The notes beneath the pieces were generated by a model. The model saw nothing but the letters and a program-made list of their open reading frames with translations, did no database searches and was not told the DNA's origin. Below are positions 39,563 to 47,529 of a stretch of 64,000 nt of DNA, piece by piece; within the stretch, counting starts at the first letter, position 1; each line of letters opens with the position of its first letter. The position numbers and the translations under genes were made by a program. Source of the stretch: Sphingobium fuliginis (GTDB taxonomy: Bacteria; Pseudomonadota; Alphaproteobacteria; Sphingomonadales; Sphingomonadaceae); contig NZ_SEON01000011.1 of assembly GCF_004152845.1 (NCBI RefSeq), forward strand, positions 1 to 64,000. Reading direction: 5' to 3'.

Positions 39563-41083
39563 ATGGCGACCTCCATTTCAACGCCCGCCGGGGCAGGAGC
39601 GGGCAGGACCTGGCTCGGCCATCCGCGTGGGCTGTTCCTGCTGTTCTTCGTGGAGATGTGGGAACGCTTCTCCTTCTACGGCATGCGTGCGCTGCTGATC
39701 TTCTATCTGACGCAGCATTTCCTCTTTTCCGATCGCGACGCCAGCTACGCCTATGGCGCCTATATGTCGCTGATCTACATCTCGCCGCTGATGGGCGGCT
39801 ATCTGGCGGACCGCTATCTCGGCCAGCGCAAGGCCGTGCTGTTCGGCGGTGTCGTCATCGCCGCCGGGCACATCATCCTGGGCATGGAAAGCGACGATGC
39901 GGGGGCCATGGGCCTTGGCCTGTTCTGGCTCGGCCTGGCGACGGTGATCACGGGTACGGGCTTCCTCAAATCCAGCGTTTCGGCACTGGTGGGGCAGCTC
40001 TATCCGCGCGACGACATGCGACGCGACCCGGCCTATACGATCTTCTACATGGGCATCAACCTGGGTGCGACAATAGGCCCGGTCATCTGCGGCTATCTGG
40101 GCCAGACATGGGGCTGGCACTGGGGCTTCGGCGCGGCGTCGGTCGGCATGATCGCGGGCGTGATCGGCTTCATGCTGTGCAGGCCGCTGCTTCAGGGCAA
40201 GGGCGAGCCGCGCGATCCCGAGCGCCTCAGGCAGCGTGTCGGCGGCATCCTCAGCCGCGAATGGCTGGTCTATCTCTCCAGCCTGGCGTTCATCGCGCTG
40301 TGCTGGTTCCTGATCCAGAATCATGTGATCGTCGGCTGGATGCTGGCGGCGGCAAGCGTCGCCGTCGTGCTGTACATCCTCTGGGAAGCGTTCGGCCGGA
40401 TGGAGCGGATCGGCCGCGACCGGATGCTGGCGGCGCTGTTCCTGCTGGTCATCAACCCGCTCTTCTGGGGCCTGTACGAACAGACGGGATCGTCGCTCAG
40501 CCTGTTCACGGATCGCTATACGGACCGGAACATCTGGGGCTTCAACGTGCCTGCCTCGATGTTCCAGTCCGTCAACGCCGCCTATATATTGATGTTCGGA
40601 CCGGTGATGGCGGGCTTGTGGATCTGGCTGGCGAAGCGGGGGTGGGAACCCTCCACTCCTGCCAAGTTCGGCATTGCGCTGGCGCTGGTGGGCGCGGGCT
40701 TCCTGATCCTGGTGGCGGGGACCGGCGCGCCCGGCACGCTGACGCCGGTGCTGTTCATCTTCCTGCTCTATCTTTGCCACACGCTGGGCGAACTCTGCCT
40801 GTCCCCTGTCGGCCTGTCCGCCATGTCGAAACTGGCGCCGTCGCGGATGATCGGCCTGATGATGGGCATCTGGTTCCTGGCCATGGCGCTGGGCGAATAT
40901 GCCGCCGGGCTGATTGCGGCGGCGACGGGCGGAGAGGGCGGCGCGGCCTCCCGCGGCGATGTGCTGGCGGTCTATGGCAGGATCGGCTGGTGGTCGGTCG
41001 GTGCGGGGCTGGTCGTCATGGCGCTGGCGCCGCTGGTGAAGCGGCTGATGCACGCCGACCGGTTCGACGAAGAGGGCGAGTGA
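39563..41083 (+). CDS. POT/PTR-family proton-coupled oligopeptide transporter
   Basis: A 506-aa inner-membrane protein with about 12-14 helices. The N-terminal helix has the POT signature EMWERFSFYGMRALL, and the following loop has GGYLADRYLGQRKAVL. The second PTR2 signature region (FYMGINLGATIGPVICGYLG) is also present. These are marks of di- and tripeptide proton symporters. Sphingomonads often carry several such genes. It stands alone, with a nitroreductase gene upstream on the other strand. Confidence 0.92.
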   Translation: MATSISTPAGAGAGRTWLGHPRGLFLLFFVEMWERFSFYGMRALLIFYLTQHFLFSDRDASYAYGAYMSLIYISPLMGGYLADRYLGQRKAVLFGGVVIAAGHIILGMESDDAGAMGLGLFWLGLATVITGTGFLKSSVSALVGQLYPRDDMRRDPAYTIFYMGINLGATIGPVICGYLGQTWGWHWGFGAASVGMIAGVIGFMLCRPLLQGKGEPRDPERLRQRVGGILSREWLVYLSSLAFIALCWFLIQNHVIVGWMLAAASVAVVLYILWEAFGRMERIGRDRMLAALFLLVINPLFWGLYEQTGSSLSLFTDRYTDRNIWGFNVPASMFQSVNAAYILMFGPVMAGLWIWLAKRGWEPSTPAKFGIALALVGAGFLILVAGTGAPGTLTPVLFIFLLYLCHTLGELCLSPVGLSAMSKLAPSRMIGLMMGIWFLAMALGEYAAGLIAAATGGEGGAASRGDVLAVYGRIGWWSVGAGLVVMALAPLVKRLMHADRFDEEGE

Positions 41084-41089
41084 GCGGCG

Positions 41090-41560
41090 CTACCCCGTCG
41101 CGCCCCATATGTCGCTGGCGCGGATGAAGCCCTTCTGCCCCCCTACGTCGAAGGCGCACCAGCCCTTGCCGCAGGAGGAAAGCCGCCCCACCACGCCCTT
41201 CTGCGCGCGGAACAGGGCGCGGGCGTCCTCGCTGGGGGAATCGCGCATCGGAGCGATGTCCGCCGTGACGATGGCGGTGGGGGTGTCGCTCAGCAGGCGG
41301 ACATGCATCCACCCCTGCGTGCCGGTCGAATCCTCCACCTTGCGCCACAGGCCCAGCACCTGCACCACCTTCACCGGCAGGTCGCGGCGGCGATAGACCC
41401 AGTTGGACGGGTAATCGAGGCTGGGGCCCACGCGCATGCGCGCCTCGGCCTGGGTCAGCGACGCCCAATAGGGCACCGGCTTCGCAGGCGCGGCCCATGC
41501 CCCGCCCGCCCAGCACAGCGCCGCGATCATGCCCGCGCCCAGATAGCCCTTCATGCCCAT
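41090..41560 (-). CDS. SH3 domain-containing secreted protein
   Basis: A 156-aa protein with a signal peptide (MGMKGYLGAGMIAALCWAGG, cleaved after AWA) and two bacterial SH3-like repeats: RMRVGPSLDYPSNWVYRRR with LWRKVED and GWMHVRLLS, then APMRDSPSEDARALFRAQKG with WCAFDVGGQKGFI. SH3b proteins bind peptidoglycan or proteins in the periplasm. Start 41560 was chosen for the signal; 41554 also works. It converges with the peptide transporter gene. Confidence 0.82.
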   Translation of the reverse strand: MGMKGYLGAGMIAALCWAGGAWAAPAKPVPYWASLTQAEARMRVGPSLDYPSNWVYRRRDLPVKVVQVLGLWRKVEDSTGTQGWMHVRLLSDTPTAIVTADIAPMRDSPSEDARALFRAQKGVVGRLSSCGKGWCAFDVGGQKGFIRASDIWGATG

Positions 41561-41678
41561 ATCGTCCCCGTTGCCTGACTGCCGGACCATAGCCGCTCGC
41601 AGCCATGACCGACAACCGCTCTCTTGCGGATATGGATAAGCGCTTGACCATCGTCCTCACGGGGAATAGCGGCCAGAC

Positions 41679-42677
41679 ATGGCCAAGAAACCGCGCCCCG
41701 CCACGCCGCGCGTCATCGTTACGCGCCGCCTGCCTCCCAATGTCGAGGCGCGCATGGCCGATCTGTTCGATACGGTCTTCAACATCGGTGACGTGCCGAT
41801 GGATCGCGCCGCGCTGACCCGCGCCATGGCGCAATGCGACGTGCTGGTGCCGTCCGTCACCGACCAGATCGACGCCGCGCTGATCGAGGCCGCGCCGGAG
41901 AGGCTGCAACTCATCGCCAGCTTCGGCAGCGGCGTCGACCATATCGACCTCAATGCCGCGCGGCAGAAGGGGATCATCGTCACCAACACGCCCGGCGTGC
42001 TGACCGAAGACACCGCCGACATGACGATGGCGTTGATCCTGTCGGTGCCGCGCCGTCTGGCGGAGGGGGAGAAGCTGGTGCGCTCTGGCGCGTGGACCGG
42101 CTGGAGCCCGTCGGGCATGCTGGGGCACCGCATCGGCGGCAAGAAGCTGGGCATCATCGGCATGGGCCGCATCGGCCGTGCGGTCGCGCGCCGGGCGGCG
42201 GCCTTCGGCCTTTCCATCGCCTATCACAACCGCCACCGCCTTCCCTTCGAAGTGGAGCAGGAATTGCAGGCGCACTGGCATGGCGATCTGGAGTCTCTGC
42301 TGGCGGGCAGCGACATCGTGTCGATCCACTGCCCGCTCAACGCCGACAGCCGCGGGATGATCGACGCCCGGCGGATCGCGCTGATGCGGTCCGACGCCTA
42401 TCTGATCAACACCTCGCGAGCCGAGATCACGGATGAACCGGCCTTGATCGGGGCGCTTGCGGAAGGACGGATCGCAGGGGCGGGGCTGGACGTCTATACG
42501 CATGAACCGGCGGTCGACGCCCGGTTGCTGGACCTCTCCAATGTGGTGCTGCTGCCGCATATGGGGTCCGCGACAATCGAAGGGCGCGACGCCACCGGGG
42601 CACGGGTGATCGCCAATATCCGCAGTTGGGTCGACGGCCACCGGCCGCCCAATCAGGTGCTGGAAGGTTGGGTCTGA
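41679..42677 (+). CDS. D-2-hydroxyacid dehydrogenase (glyoxylate/hydroxypyruvate reductase-like)
   Basis: A 332-aa NAD(P)H-dependent dehydrogenase. The substrate-binding part has LIASFGSGVDHIDL, the Rossmann motif is KLGIIGMGRIGRAVA, and the catalytic residues are Arg in INTSRAEI, Glu in the DVYTHEP segment and His in LLPHMGSAT. The residue after the catalytic Arg is Ala where Gly is more usual. The exact substrate is not decidable; glyoxylate or hydroxypyruvate is most likely from overall resemblance. Confidence 0.88.
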   Translation: MAKKPRPATPRVIVTRRLPPNVEARMADLFDTVFNIGDVPMDRAALTRAMAQCDVLVPSVTDQIDAALIEAAPERLQLIASFGSGVDHIDLNAARQKGIIVTNTPGVLTEDTADMTMALILSVPRRLAEGEKLVRSGAWTGWSPSGMLGHRIGGKKLGIIGMGRIGRAVARRAAAFGLSIAYHNRHRLPFEVEQELQAHWHGDLESLLAGSDIVSIHCPLNADSRGMIDARRIALMRSDAYLINTSRAEITDEPALIGALAEGRIAGAGLDVYTHEPAVDARLLDLSNVVLLPHMGSATIEGRDATGARVIANIRSWVDGHRPPNQVLEGWV

Positions 42678-42729
42678 AGCAACCGCCGGTGCGACGGGGA
42701 AATGGGTGGTAATCTGACGCCCACCTTAT

Positions 42730-42904
42730 CCCTCTCCCTTGAGGGAGAGGGCTGCGCAGACTTGGCAGCTTGCTGCCTGGTCGTAGCTGGGTGAGGGGAG
42801 CGCGATCCAACGGATCGCGCGGACCGCAAGCCCGCTTCCCTCCTCTAAATCAGCCCAGGCTCCTTCGTCGCCAAGGCTTCCATCCTTCTCCCTCAAGGAG
42901 AAGG
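42730..42904 (+). repeat. Composite palindromic intergenic repeat
   Basis: Three hairpins in a row: CCCTCTCCCT-TG-AGGGAGAGGG at 42730-42751, GCGCGATCC-AAC-GGATCGCGC at 42800-42820, and CCTTCTCC with GGAGAAGG at 42884-42904. The pattern is a common class of bacterial intergenic repeat and differs in sequence from copies A and B. It fills most of the 274 bases between the dehydrogenase and copD. Confidence 0.75.
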
Positions 42905-42951
42905 AAGGTCTTGAAATCGCCAATCCCAATCCTCCCCTCATCACCCACATT

Positions 42952-43800
42952 TCAAGCCAGTGGATCCAGGGTCCCAAGCGCCGCGACCAGTCCCAGGATG
43001 AGGACCGCCAGGCTGGTTTCCGCCAGCAGCGACAGGCGCAGATGGGCAACGCCTCCGTTCCTCTCCAGCATCGGCGTCAACCACCAGCGATTGGCGGCGG
43101 CGAGCAGCAGCATGCCGGCGAACAGCGCCAGCTTGGTGAGAAGCAGCCAGCCATAAAGGCCATGCAGAAGCGCGGGCAGTTGGGCTATACCGACGATCAT
43201 CACTGCGTTGAATGCGCCGGTCAGGATCAGCGTCGCGACGAAGATCGTGCCGAACAGGGAGAAACGCTCCAGCATATGGGCGGTTCGTCCGCTCTCCCTT
43301 CCCGACAGCACGGCATGCAGCAAGGCCAGCAGCGCACCGAACCATCCGGCGGCGGCCAGCATATGCAGCGCGTCCGCGATGCGGTGGGCGCTGCCGGCAA
43401 GGCCTTCGCTGGCGGCGGCATGGCCCGACCAGGCCAGGGTTGCGGCGGCGATGGCGGCGGGCAGGGCCAGGGCGGCGTTCCATCCGGCGCCCTGCCGGAG
43501 CAGCAGCGGCAGGATCGACAGCAGCGCGACGGCCCGCACCGCCAGCACCATGCCAAGCGGCGTTTCCTTGAGCAATATCCCGACGACGCCCCAGTCGGGG
43601 GGCAGGAACGGGGTTCCCGCCATGGCCGCCGCGCTGGCGAGCAGCCACAGGGCGGAGAGCGCAAGCCCGGCCACCGCCAGCGCGCCGATCGCCCCGCGCC
43701 GCGCGCTTCCGCCCATGCTCCACCAGAACAGCGGCAGGCCGGCAAGCGCTGCAAGATCGGCGTACAGGGCGAAACGGGCAGTGACGAGAAGCCAGTCCAT
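42952..43800 (-). CDS. copD: Copper resistance protein CopD
   Basis: A 282-aa inner-membrane protein with about eight helices, proposed to take copper across the cytoplasmic membrane together with CopC. Conserved family parts include WSGHAAASEGLAG, HRIADALHMLAAAGWFGALL and LTGAFNAVMIVG with GWLLLTKLALFAGMLLLAA. The start at 43800 was set from the first helix; the longer open frame upstream overlaps copC in another frame and is not real. It lies five bases after copC on the same strand. Confidence 0.88.
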   Translation of the reverse strand: MDWLLVTARFALYADLAALAGLPLFWWSMGGSARRGAIGALAVAGLALSALWLLASAAAMAGTPFLPPDWGVVGILLKETPLGMVLAVRAVALLSILPLLLRQGAGWNAALALPAAIAAATLAWSGHAAASEGLAGSAHRIADALHMLAAAGWFGALLALLHAVLSGRESGRTAHMLERFSLFGTIFVATLILTGAFNAVMIVGIAQLPALLHGLYGWLLLTKLALFAGMLLLAAANRWWLTPMLERNGGVAHLRLSLLAETSLAVLILGLVAALGTLDPLA

Positions 43801-43805
43801 CGACC

Positions 43806-44198
43806 TTATTTGACCGAGAAGCTGTATTTGCCCGCGATCTTGTGCTGGTCGGCGCCGACGATGTGCCAGTTGAGGTCGTAGCTGCCGGCCGGCAGCGCCC
43901 GGGGCAGGGTGACGATCATGGTCTTCCCGTCCCCGTCGACCGCTGTCTTGAAGCCCTTGATCGGCATCGGCGCATGATCGGCCATGCCCGGCATGCCGGT
44001 CATGGTGAGGTCCACGCCGCTCAAGGGCGCGAGCAGCTTTTCGGAAAAGCTGAGCGTCAGCCGGGTGGGTTTGGAGACGGTGGCGTCCGCCGCCGGGCTG
44101 GAGGAAAGCAGCTTCGGATGCGCCAGCGCTGCGGAGGGGAGGGCGGCAAGGCCGAAGGCGGCGGCCAGCATGGCGGGGGTGAACAGGTTGCGACGCAT
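43806..44198 (-). CDS. copC: Periplasmic copper-binding protein CopC
   Basis: A 130-aa periplasmic protein with a signal peptide (residues 1-26, cleaved after ALA). The mature N-terminus begins HPKLLSSSPAAD; the N-terminal His is a copper ligand in CopC, and the second half holds WHIVGADQHKIAG with another ligand His. The single Met-containing segment MTGMPGMADHAPMP may offer a Cu(I) site. It forms an operon with copD and is divergent from the sigma-factor operon, sharing the promoter region 44199-44399. Confidence 0.92.
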   Translation of the reverse strand: MRRNLFTPAMLAAAFGLAALPSAALAHPKLLSSSPAADATVSKPTRLTLSFSEKLLAPLSGVDLTMTGMPGMADHAPMPIKGFKTAVDGDGKTMIVTLPRALPAGSYDLNWHIVGADQHKIAGKYSFSVK

Positions 44199-44232
44199 GA
44201 TGATAGGCTCCCGATAGATTGCGGTTACGGAC

Positions 44233-44260
44233 CATTACGCATTGCGCTTTCCGACCCCTC
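44233..44260 (-). promoter_or_regulatory. Putative ECF promoter for copCD
   Basis: Read on the minus strand, this 28-base sequence starts GAGGGGTCGG and ends GCGTAATG. It matches the oppositely oriented sequence at 44286-44313 at 24 of 28 positions. The end of the element is about 35 bases before the copC start codon. The likely promoter elements are the GGGGTCGG block and CGTA about 12 bases later, probably read by the copper-locus ECF sigma factor. Confidence 0.6.
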
Positions 44261-44285
44261 GACCGGAGCGCAGGAATTTTTGCAT

Positions 44286-44313
44286 GAGGGGTCGGTAAGC
44301 GCCCTGCGTATTG
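44286..44313 (+). promoter_or_regulatory. Putative ECF promoter for the cnrYXH-like/copAB operon
   Basis: GAGGGGTCGG at the start and GCGTATTG at the end, with 24 of 28 bases identical to the divergent copy at 44233-44260. It lies about 87 bases upstream of the small membrane protein gene that begins the operon. Two matching sequences pointing toward two functionally linked operons are strong evidence for shared control. Confidence 0.6.
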
Positions 44314-44399
44314 CAGGCGACAGGACATGGTGTTTGTGGTGATTTCCGGCGTGGCGGATGATGCCCGCCGGCTTGAAGCCGCTATGTGGAGTGAAAGTG

Positions 44400-44678
44400 A
44401 TGAGCGACCTCGATCAGCTATTGGGCCAGGTGGCCGCCCAGATGCGGAACGCCCCCGCCGATCCGCGTCTGGAAAGGCTGGAGGACGCGGTGATGGCAGG
44501 CGTCGTCTCGCGCCGCGAACGGGCCGTGGCGCGGCGCAGCCTCGCGCTGGCGGGGATCGTCGCGGTCGGCATCGGGTGGATCGGCAGCGTGGTGCCCGGC
44601 AGCCCGGCGCAGGCGGCGTCCCGGCCCGCCATCATCGGCATGTCGGATTACGCACCCTCCCGCCTGCTGGGGCAGTGA
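44400..44678 (+). CDS. CnrY-like small membrane anti-sigma factor (putative)
   Basis: A 92-aa protein with a cytoplasmic N-terminus of about 45 residues (MSDLDQLLGQVAAQMRNAPA, with RLERLEDAVMAGV), one helix (LALAGIVAVGIGWIGSVV, about 48-65) and a short periplasmic tail. Size and topology match CnrY/NccY, single-helix anti-sigma factors that bind their ECF sigma factor with the N-terminus and the metal sensor in the periplasm. The ATG at 44400 has GGAGTG upstream; an ATG at 44358 is in frame. Direct sequence resemblance to CnrY is low and the assignment rests on gene order. Confidence 0.65.
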   Translation: MSDLDQLLGQVAAQMRNAPADPRLERLEDAVMAGVVSRRERAVARRSLALAGIVAVGIGWIGSVVPGSPAQAASRPAIIGMSDYAPSRLLGQ

Positions 44679-44698
44679 GTCATGCGGGGGGTAAGGGC

Positions 44699-45154
44699 AT
44701 GAGGGGAACCGCACGCTATGGGCTGGTCGCGCTGGTCGCCTTTGCAGCGGCGCTGGCGGCGGTGCTGGTGGCGCGGGCCTGGATCGCGCCGGAACCGCGC
44801 GTCGAAAGCGAGGTTCATGCCCTGATCCACCAGAAGCTGGAACTGGATGCGGCGCAGGAACGGCGCATTCACGCGCTGGAGGCTGATTTCGCGAGGCGGC
44901 GCGAGGCCATGGAGGCGGAGATGCGCGCCGACAATGCGCGACTGGCGCAGGCGATCGCGGCGGAGCATGGCTATGGCCCGAAAGTGGCCGAGGCCGTCGA
45001 CCGGTCGCATCACGTCATGGGCATGCTTCAGAAGGAGACGCTGAAGCATATCTTCGCGATGCGCGCCGTGCTGCGGCCGGATCAGGCGGCGCAGTTCGAC
45101 GCCGCCATCGTCAAGGCGCTGACCCGGCCAGCCCCCGTCCCGCCGGAGCGGTGA
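44699..45154 (+). CDS. CnrX-like periplasmic metal sensor
   Basis: A 151-aa protein with an N-terminal membrane anchor (residues 8-30) and an all-helical periplasmic domain. The residues that bind Ni or Co in CnrX (His42, His46, Glu63, His119, Met123) have counterparts at His40, His44, Glu61, His117 and Met121, with exactly the same spacing. The motifs are VHALIHQKLELDAAQ and KHIFAMRAVLRPDQ. In CnrX, metal binding releases the anti-sigma factor. The operon here continues into copper genes, so the metal sensed is likely copper, or copper among others. The stop overlaps the sigma factor start. Confidence 0.85.
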   Translation: MRGTARYGLVALVAFAAALAAVLVARAWIAPEPRVESEVHALIHQKLELDAAQERRIHALEADFARRREAMEAEMRADNARLAQAIAAEHGYGPKVAEAVDRSHHVMGMLQKETLKHIFAMRAVLRPDQAAQFDAAIVKALTRPAPVPPER

Positions 45155-45732
45155 GCCCGTCGCTCACCGAACGCGGCGATGCAGAGCTGGCCGCGCTGGC
45201 GCTCGCCGGGCAGCAGAGCGCCTATGGCGAGCTGATGCGCCGCCATCGCGACGCCGTGTTCCGTCTGGCGCGGGGACATGCGGGCGATGCGACGGAGGCG
45301 CTCGACATCACGCAGGAGACGTTCATCTCCGCCTTCGCCGCGCTTGGCCGCTATGATGGCGCGCGGCCCTTCCGGCTGTGGATCGCGCGGATCGCGGTGA
45401 ATAAATGCCGTGACTGGGCGCGGCGGCGGGCGGTGCGGCGCTTCTTCACCTTCGCCCGGCCGATCGAGGAAGCAGGCGCCGTGGCGGACGGCATGCCGAC
45501 GCCGGAGGAGGCTGTCCAGTCCCGGGCGGAGCTGGCGCATATCCATGCAGCCATCGCCGCATTGCCCGGCAATCTCAAGGACGTGCTGGTTCTGCGCGCC
45601 ATCGAGGGAATGAGCCAGGCGGAGGCGGCGCAGATATTGGGCATCAGCGAGAAAGCCGTCGAAACACGCCTCTACAGGGCGCGCAACAAATTGGCCGAAG
45701 GATTGAGGGATGGGGCGACGGGCCGCGTATAG
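45151..45732 (+). CDS. CnrH-like ECF sigma factor of the copper locus
   Basis: A 193-aa ECF sigma factor. Region 2 contains ALDITQETFISAFAALGRYD and RPFRLWIARIAVNKCRDWAR; region 4 contains LPGNLKDVLVLRAIEGMSQA and LGISEKAVETRLYRARNKL. It starts with GTG overlapping the stop of the CnrX-like sensor, as in the CnrYXH order. It ends 30 bases before copA and probably transcribes its own operon and copCD from the paired 28-base sequences at 44233-44313. Confidence 0.88.
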   Translation: MSPSLTERGDAELAALALAGQQSAYGELMRRHRDAVFRLARGHAGDATEALDITQETFISAFAALGRYDGARPFRLWIARIAVNKCRDWARRRAVRRFFTFARPIEEAGAVADGMPTPEEAVQSRAELAHIHAAIAALPGNLKDVLVLRAIEGMSQAEAAQILGISEKAVETRLYRARNKLAEGLRDGATGRV

Positions 45733-45762
45733 GGGGAAACCGTCCTTATTGCAGAGCTGTCC

Positions 45763-47529
45763 ATGGCCTTCACCCTTCCCGATGTCGATCGCCGCACCCT
45801 CGTCCGCAATCTTGGCGGACTGGGCGGCGCGCTGGCGCTGAGCCGGGTTTTCCCCGCCTGGGCGCGGAGCGGAACGGCCGGCCTGACCCCGGCCCCGGCC
45901 CCAGCCCCGGAAGTGCTGAGCGGCGAGGCCATCGCCCTGACCGTGGCGGAGGGGCATTTTTCGACCGGCGGGCGTTCGGCGCACGCGGTGATGATCAACG
46001 GCACGCTGCCCGCGCCGCTCATCCGCCTCAAGGAAGGGCAGAATGTCCGCCTGTCCGTCACCAACCGGCTGCGGGAGGATACGTCGATCCACTGGCACGG
46101 CCTGATCGTGCCCTTCCAGATGGACGGGGTGCCGGGGATCAGCTTTCCCGGCATCCGCCCCGGCGAGACCTTCACCTATGAATTCCCCATCCGGCAGTCC
46201 GGCACCTACTGGTATCACAGCCATTCCGGCATGCAGGAGGCCGTCGGCCATTATGGGCCGATCGTGATCGATCCGGCGGGAACCGATCCGGTGGAAGCCA
46301 CGCGCGAGCATGTCCTCATCCTGTCCGACTGGAGCCCGGTCCACCCGCACGTCCTGCTGAAGCGCCTCAAACAGATGGGCGGCTATTTCAACATGCAGAA
46401 GCAGACCTTGGCGGGGCTGCTGGCCGGGAAGGACCAGAACGCGAAGGAGCGCATGGAATGGGGCGCCATGCGGATGGACCCGACCGACATATCCGACATC
46501 ACCGGATCGACCTACAGCTTTCTGGTGAACGGCCATGGCACGGCGGAGAACTGGACCGGCCTCTTCACGCCGGGCGAGCGGGTGCGGCTGCGCATCATCA
46601 ATGCGGCGGCCATGACCAACTTCAACCTGCGGCTGCCGGGCCTGCCGATGACGGTGGTGCAGTGCGACGGCCAGCATGTGCAGCCGGTCGAGACCGACGA
46701 GTTCCAGATCGGCATCGCGGAAACCTATGATGTGGTGGTGCAGCCCGGGGAAGCGAAGCCCTACGCCCTGATCGCGGAAGCGATAGACCGATCGGGCCTC
46801 GTTCGGGCGACCCTGGCGCCGCGCATGGGCCTTGCGGCGGAGGTGCCGCCGCTGCGCGCCCGACCGCTGCTGGGCATGAAGGACATGGGCATGGACATGT
46901 CCGGAATGGACATGGGGCAGGGCGGAGTCATCGATCTCAGCCAGCCCGCCAATGAAGGCATGGCCGGCCATTCGATGAAGATGCGCGACAGGTCGGTGGC
47001 GCCGCAGGTGAAGATGGGGCCCGGCGTCGCGACGCTCTCGCCCATGCCGGCCGACAGGACCGCCGACCGCCCGACGGGGCTGGAGACCGTCGACCATCGC
47101 GTGCTGACCTATGCCGATCTCAAATCGCTGACTCCCCATGCGGACAGGCGTCCGCCGACCCGGACGCTCGACATCCACCTGACCGCGAACATGGAGCGCT
47201 ATATGTGGTCCTTCGACGGGGTGAAGCTGTCGGATGGGGCGGACCCCATTCCCTTCCGCCATGGGGAGCGGGTGCGCGTCAACCTGATCAACGACACGAT
47301 GATGCCGCACCCGATCCATCTGCATGGCCATTTCTTCGAACTGGTGACTGGCGCGGGCGACCATAATCCGCTCAAGCACACGGTGAACGTGCTGCCGGGG
47401 GGAAAGGTGAGTTTCGACCTTACCGCCGACGCGCTGGGCGATTGGGCCTTTCACTGCCATATGCTGATGCACATGCACACGGGGATGATGCGCGTCGTGA
47501 CCGTGCGGTACGCGGGGGACGCGGCATGA
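45763..47529 (+). CDS. copA: Multicopper oxidase CopA
   Basis: A 588-aa periplasmic copper resistance oxidase. The N-terminus has a Tat signal (DRRTLVRNLGG, then a hydrophobic stretch). Copper ligands are HWHGL (His110, His112), YHSHSG (His152, His154), HPIHLHGHFFEL and HCHMLMHMHTGMM near the C-terminus, which together make the type 1 and trinuclear sites. A Met-rich stretch at about residues 368-385 (GMKDMGMDMSGMDMG) is a likely Cu(I) binding loop. It oxidises Cu(I) to the less toxic Cu(II). The stop overlaps the copB start. Confidence 0.94.
   Translation: MAFTLPDVDRRTLVRNLGGLGGALALSRVFPAWARSGTAGLTPAPAPAPEVLSGEAIALTVAEGHFSTGGRSAHAVMINGTLPAPLIRLKEGQNVRLSVTNRLREDTSIHWHGLIVPFQMDGVPGISFPGIRPGETFTYEFPIRQSGTYWYHSHSGMQEAVGHYGPIVIDPAGTDPVEATREHVLILSDWSPVHPHVLLKRLKQMGGYFNMQKQTLAGLLAGKDQNAKERMEWGAMRMDPTDISDITGSTYSFLVNGHGTAENWTGLFTPGERVRLRIINAAAMTNFNLRLPGLPMTVVQCDGQHVQPVETDEFQIGIAETYDVVVQPGEAKPYALIAEAIDRSGLVRATLAPRMGLAAEVPPLRARPLLGMKDMGMDMSGMDMGQGGVIDLSQPANEGMAGHSMKMRDRSVAPQVKMGPGVATLSPMPADRTADRPTGLETVDHRVLTYADLKSLTPHADRRPPTRTLDIHLTANMERYMWSFDGVKLSDGADPIPFRHGERVRVNLINDTMMPHPIHLHGHFFELVTGAGDHNPLKHTVNVLPGGKVSFDLTADALGDWAFHCHMLMHMHTGMMRVVTVRYAGDAA

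Noticed and set aside
43801-44328. Upstream extension of the copD frame
   Set aside because: The 176 extra residues are the out-of-frame translation of copC; the real start is just before the first helix at 43800.
45082-47478. A 798-codon antisense frame over the sigma factor and copA
   Set aside because: The product has His/Gln/Arg-rich shadow composition and no domain. The plus strand has overlapping genes with full motifs.
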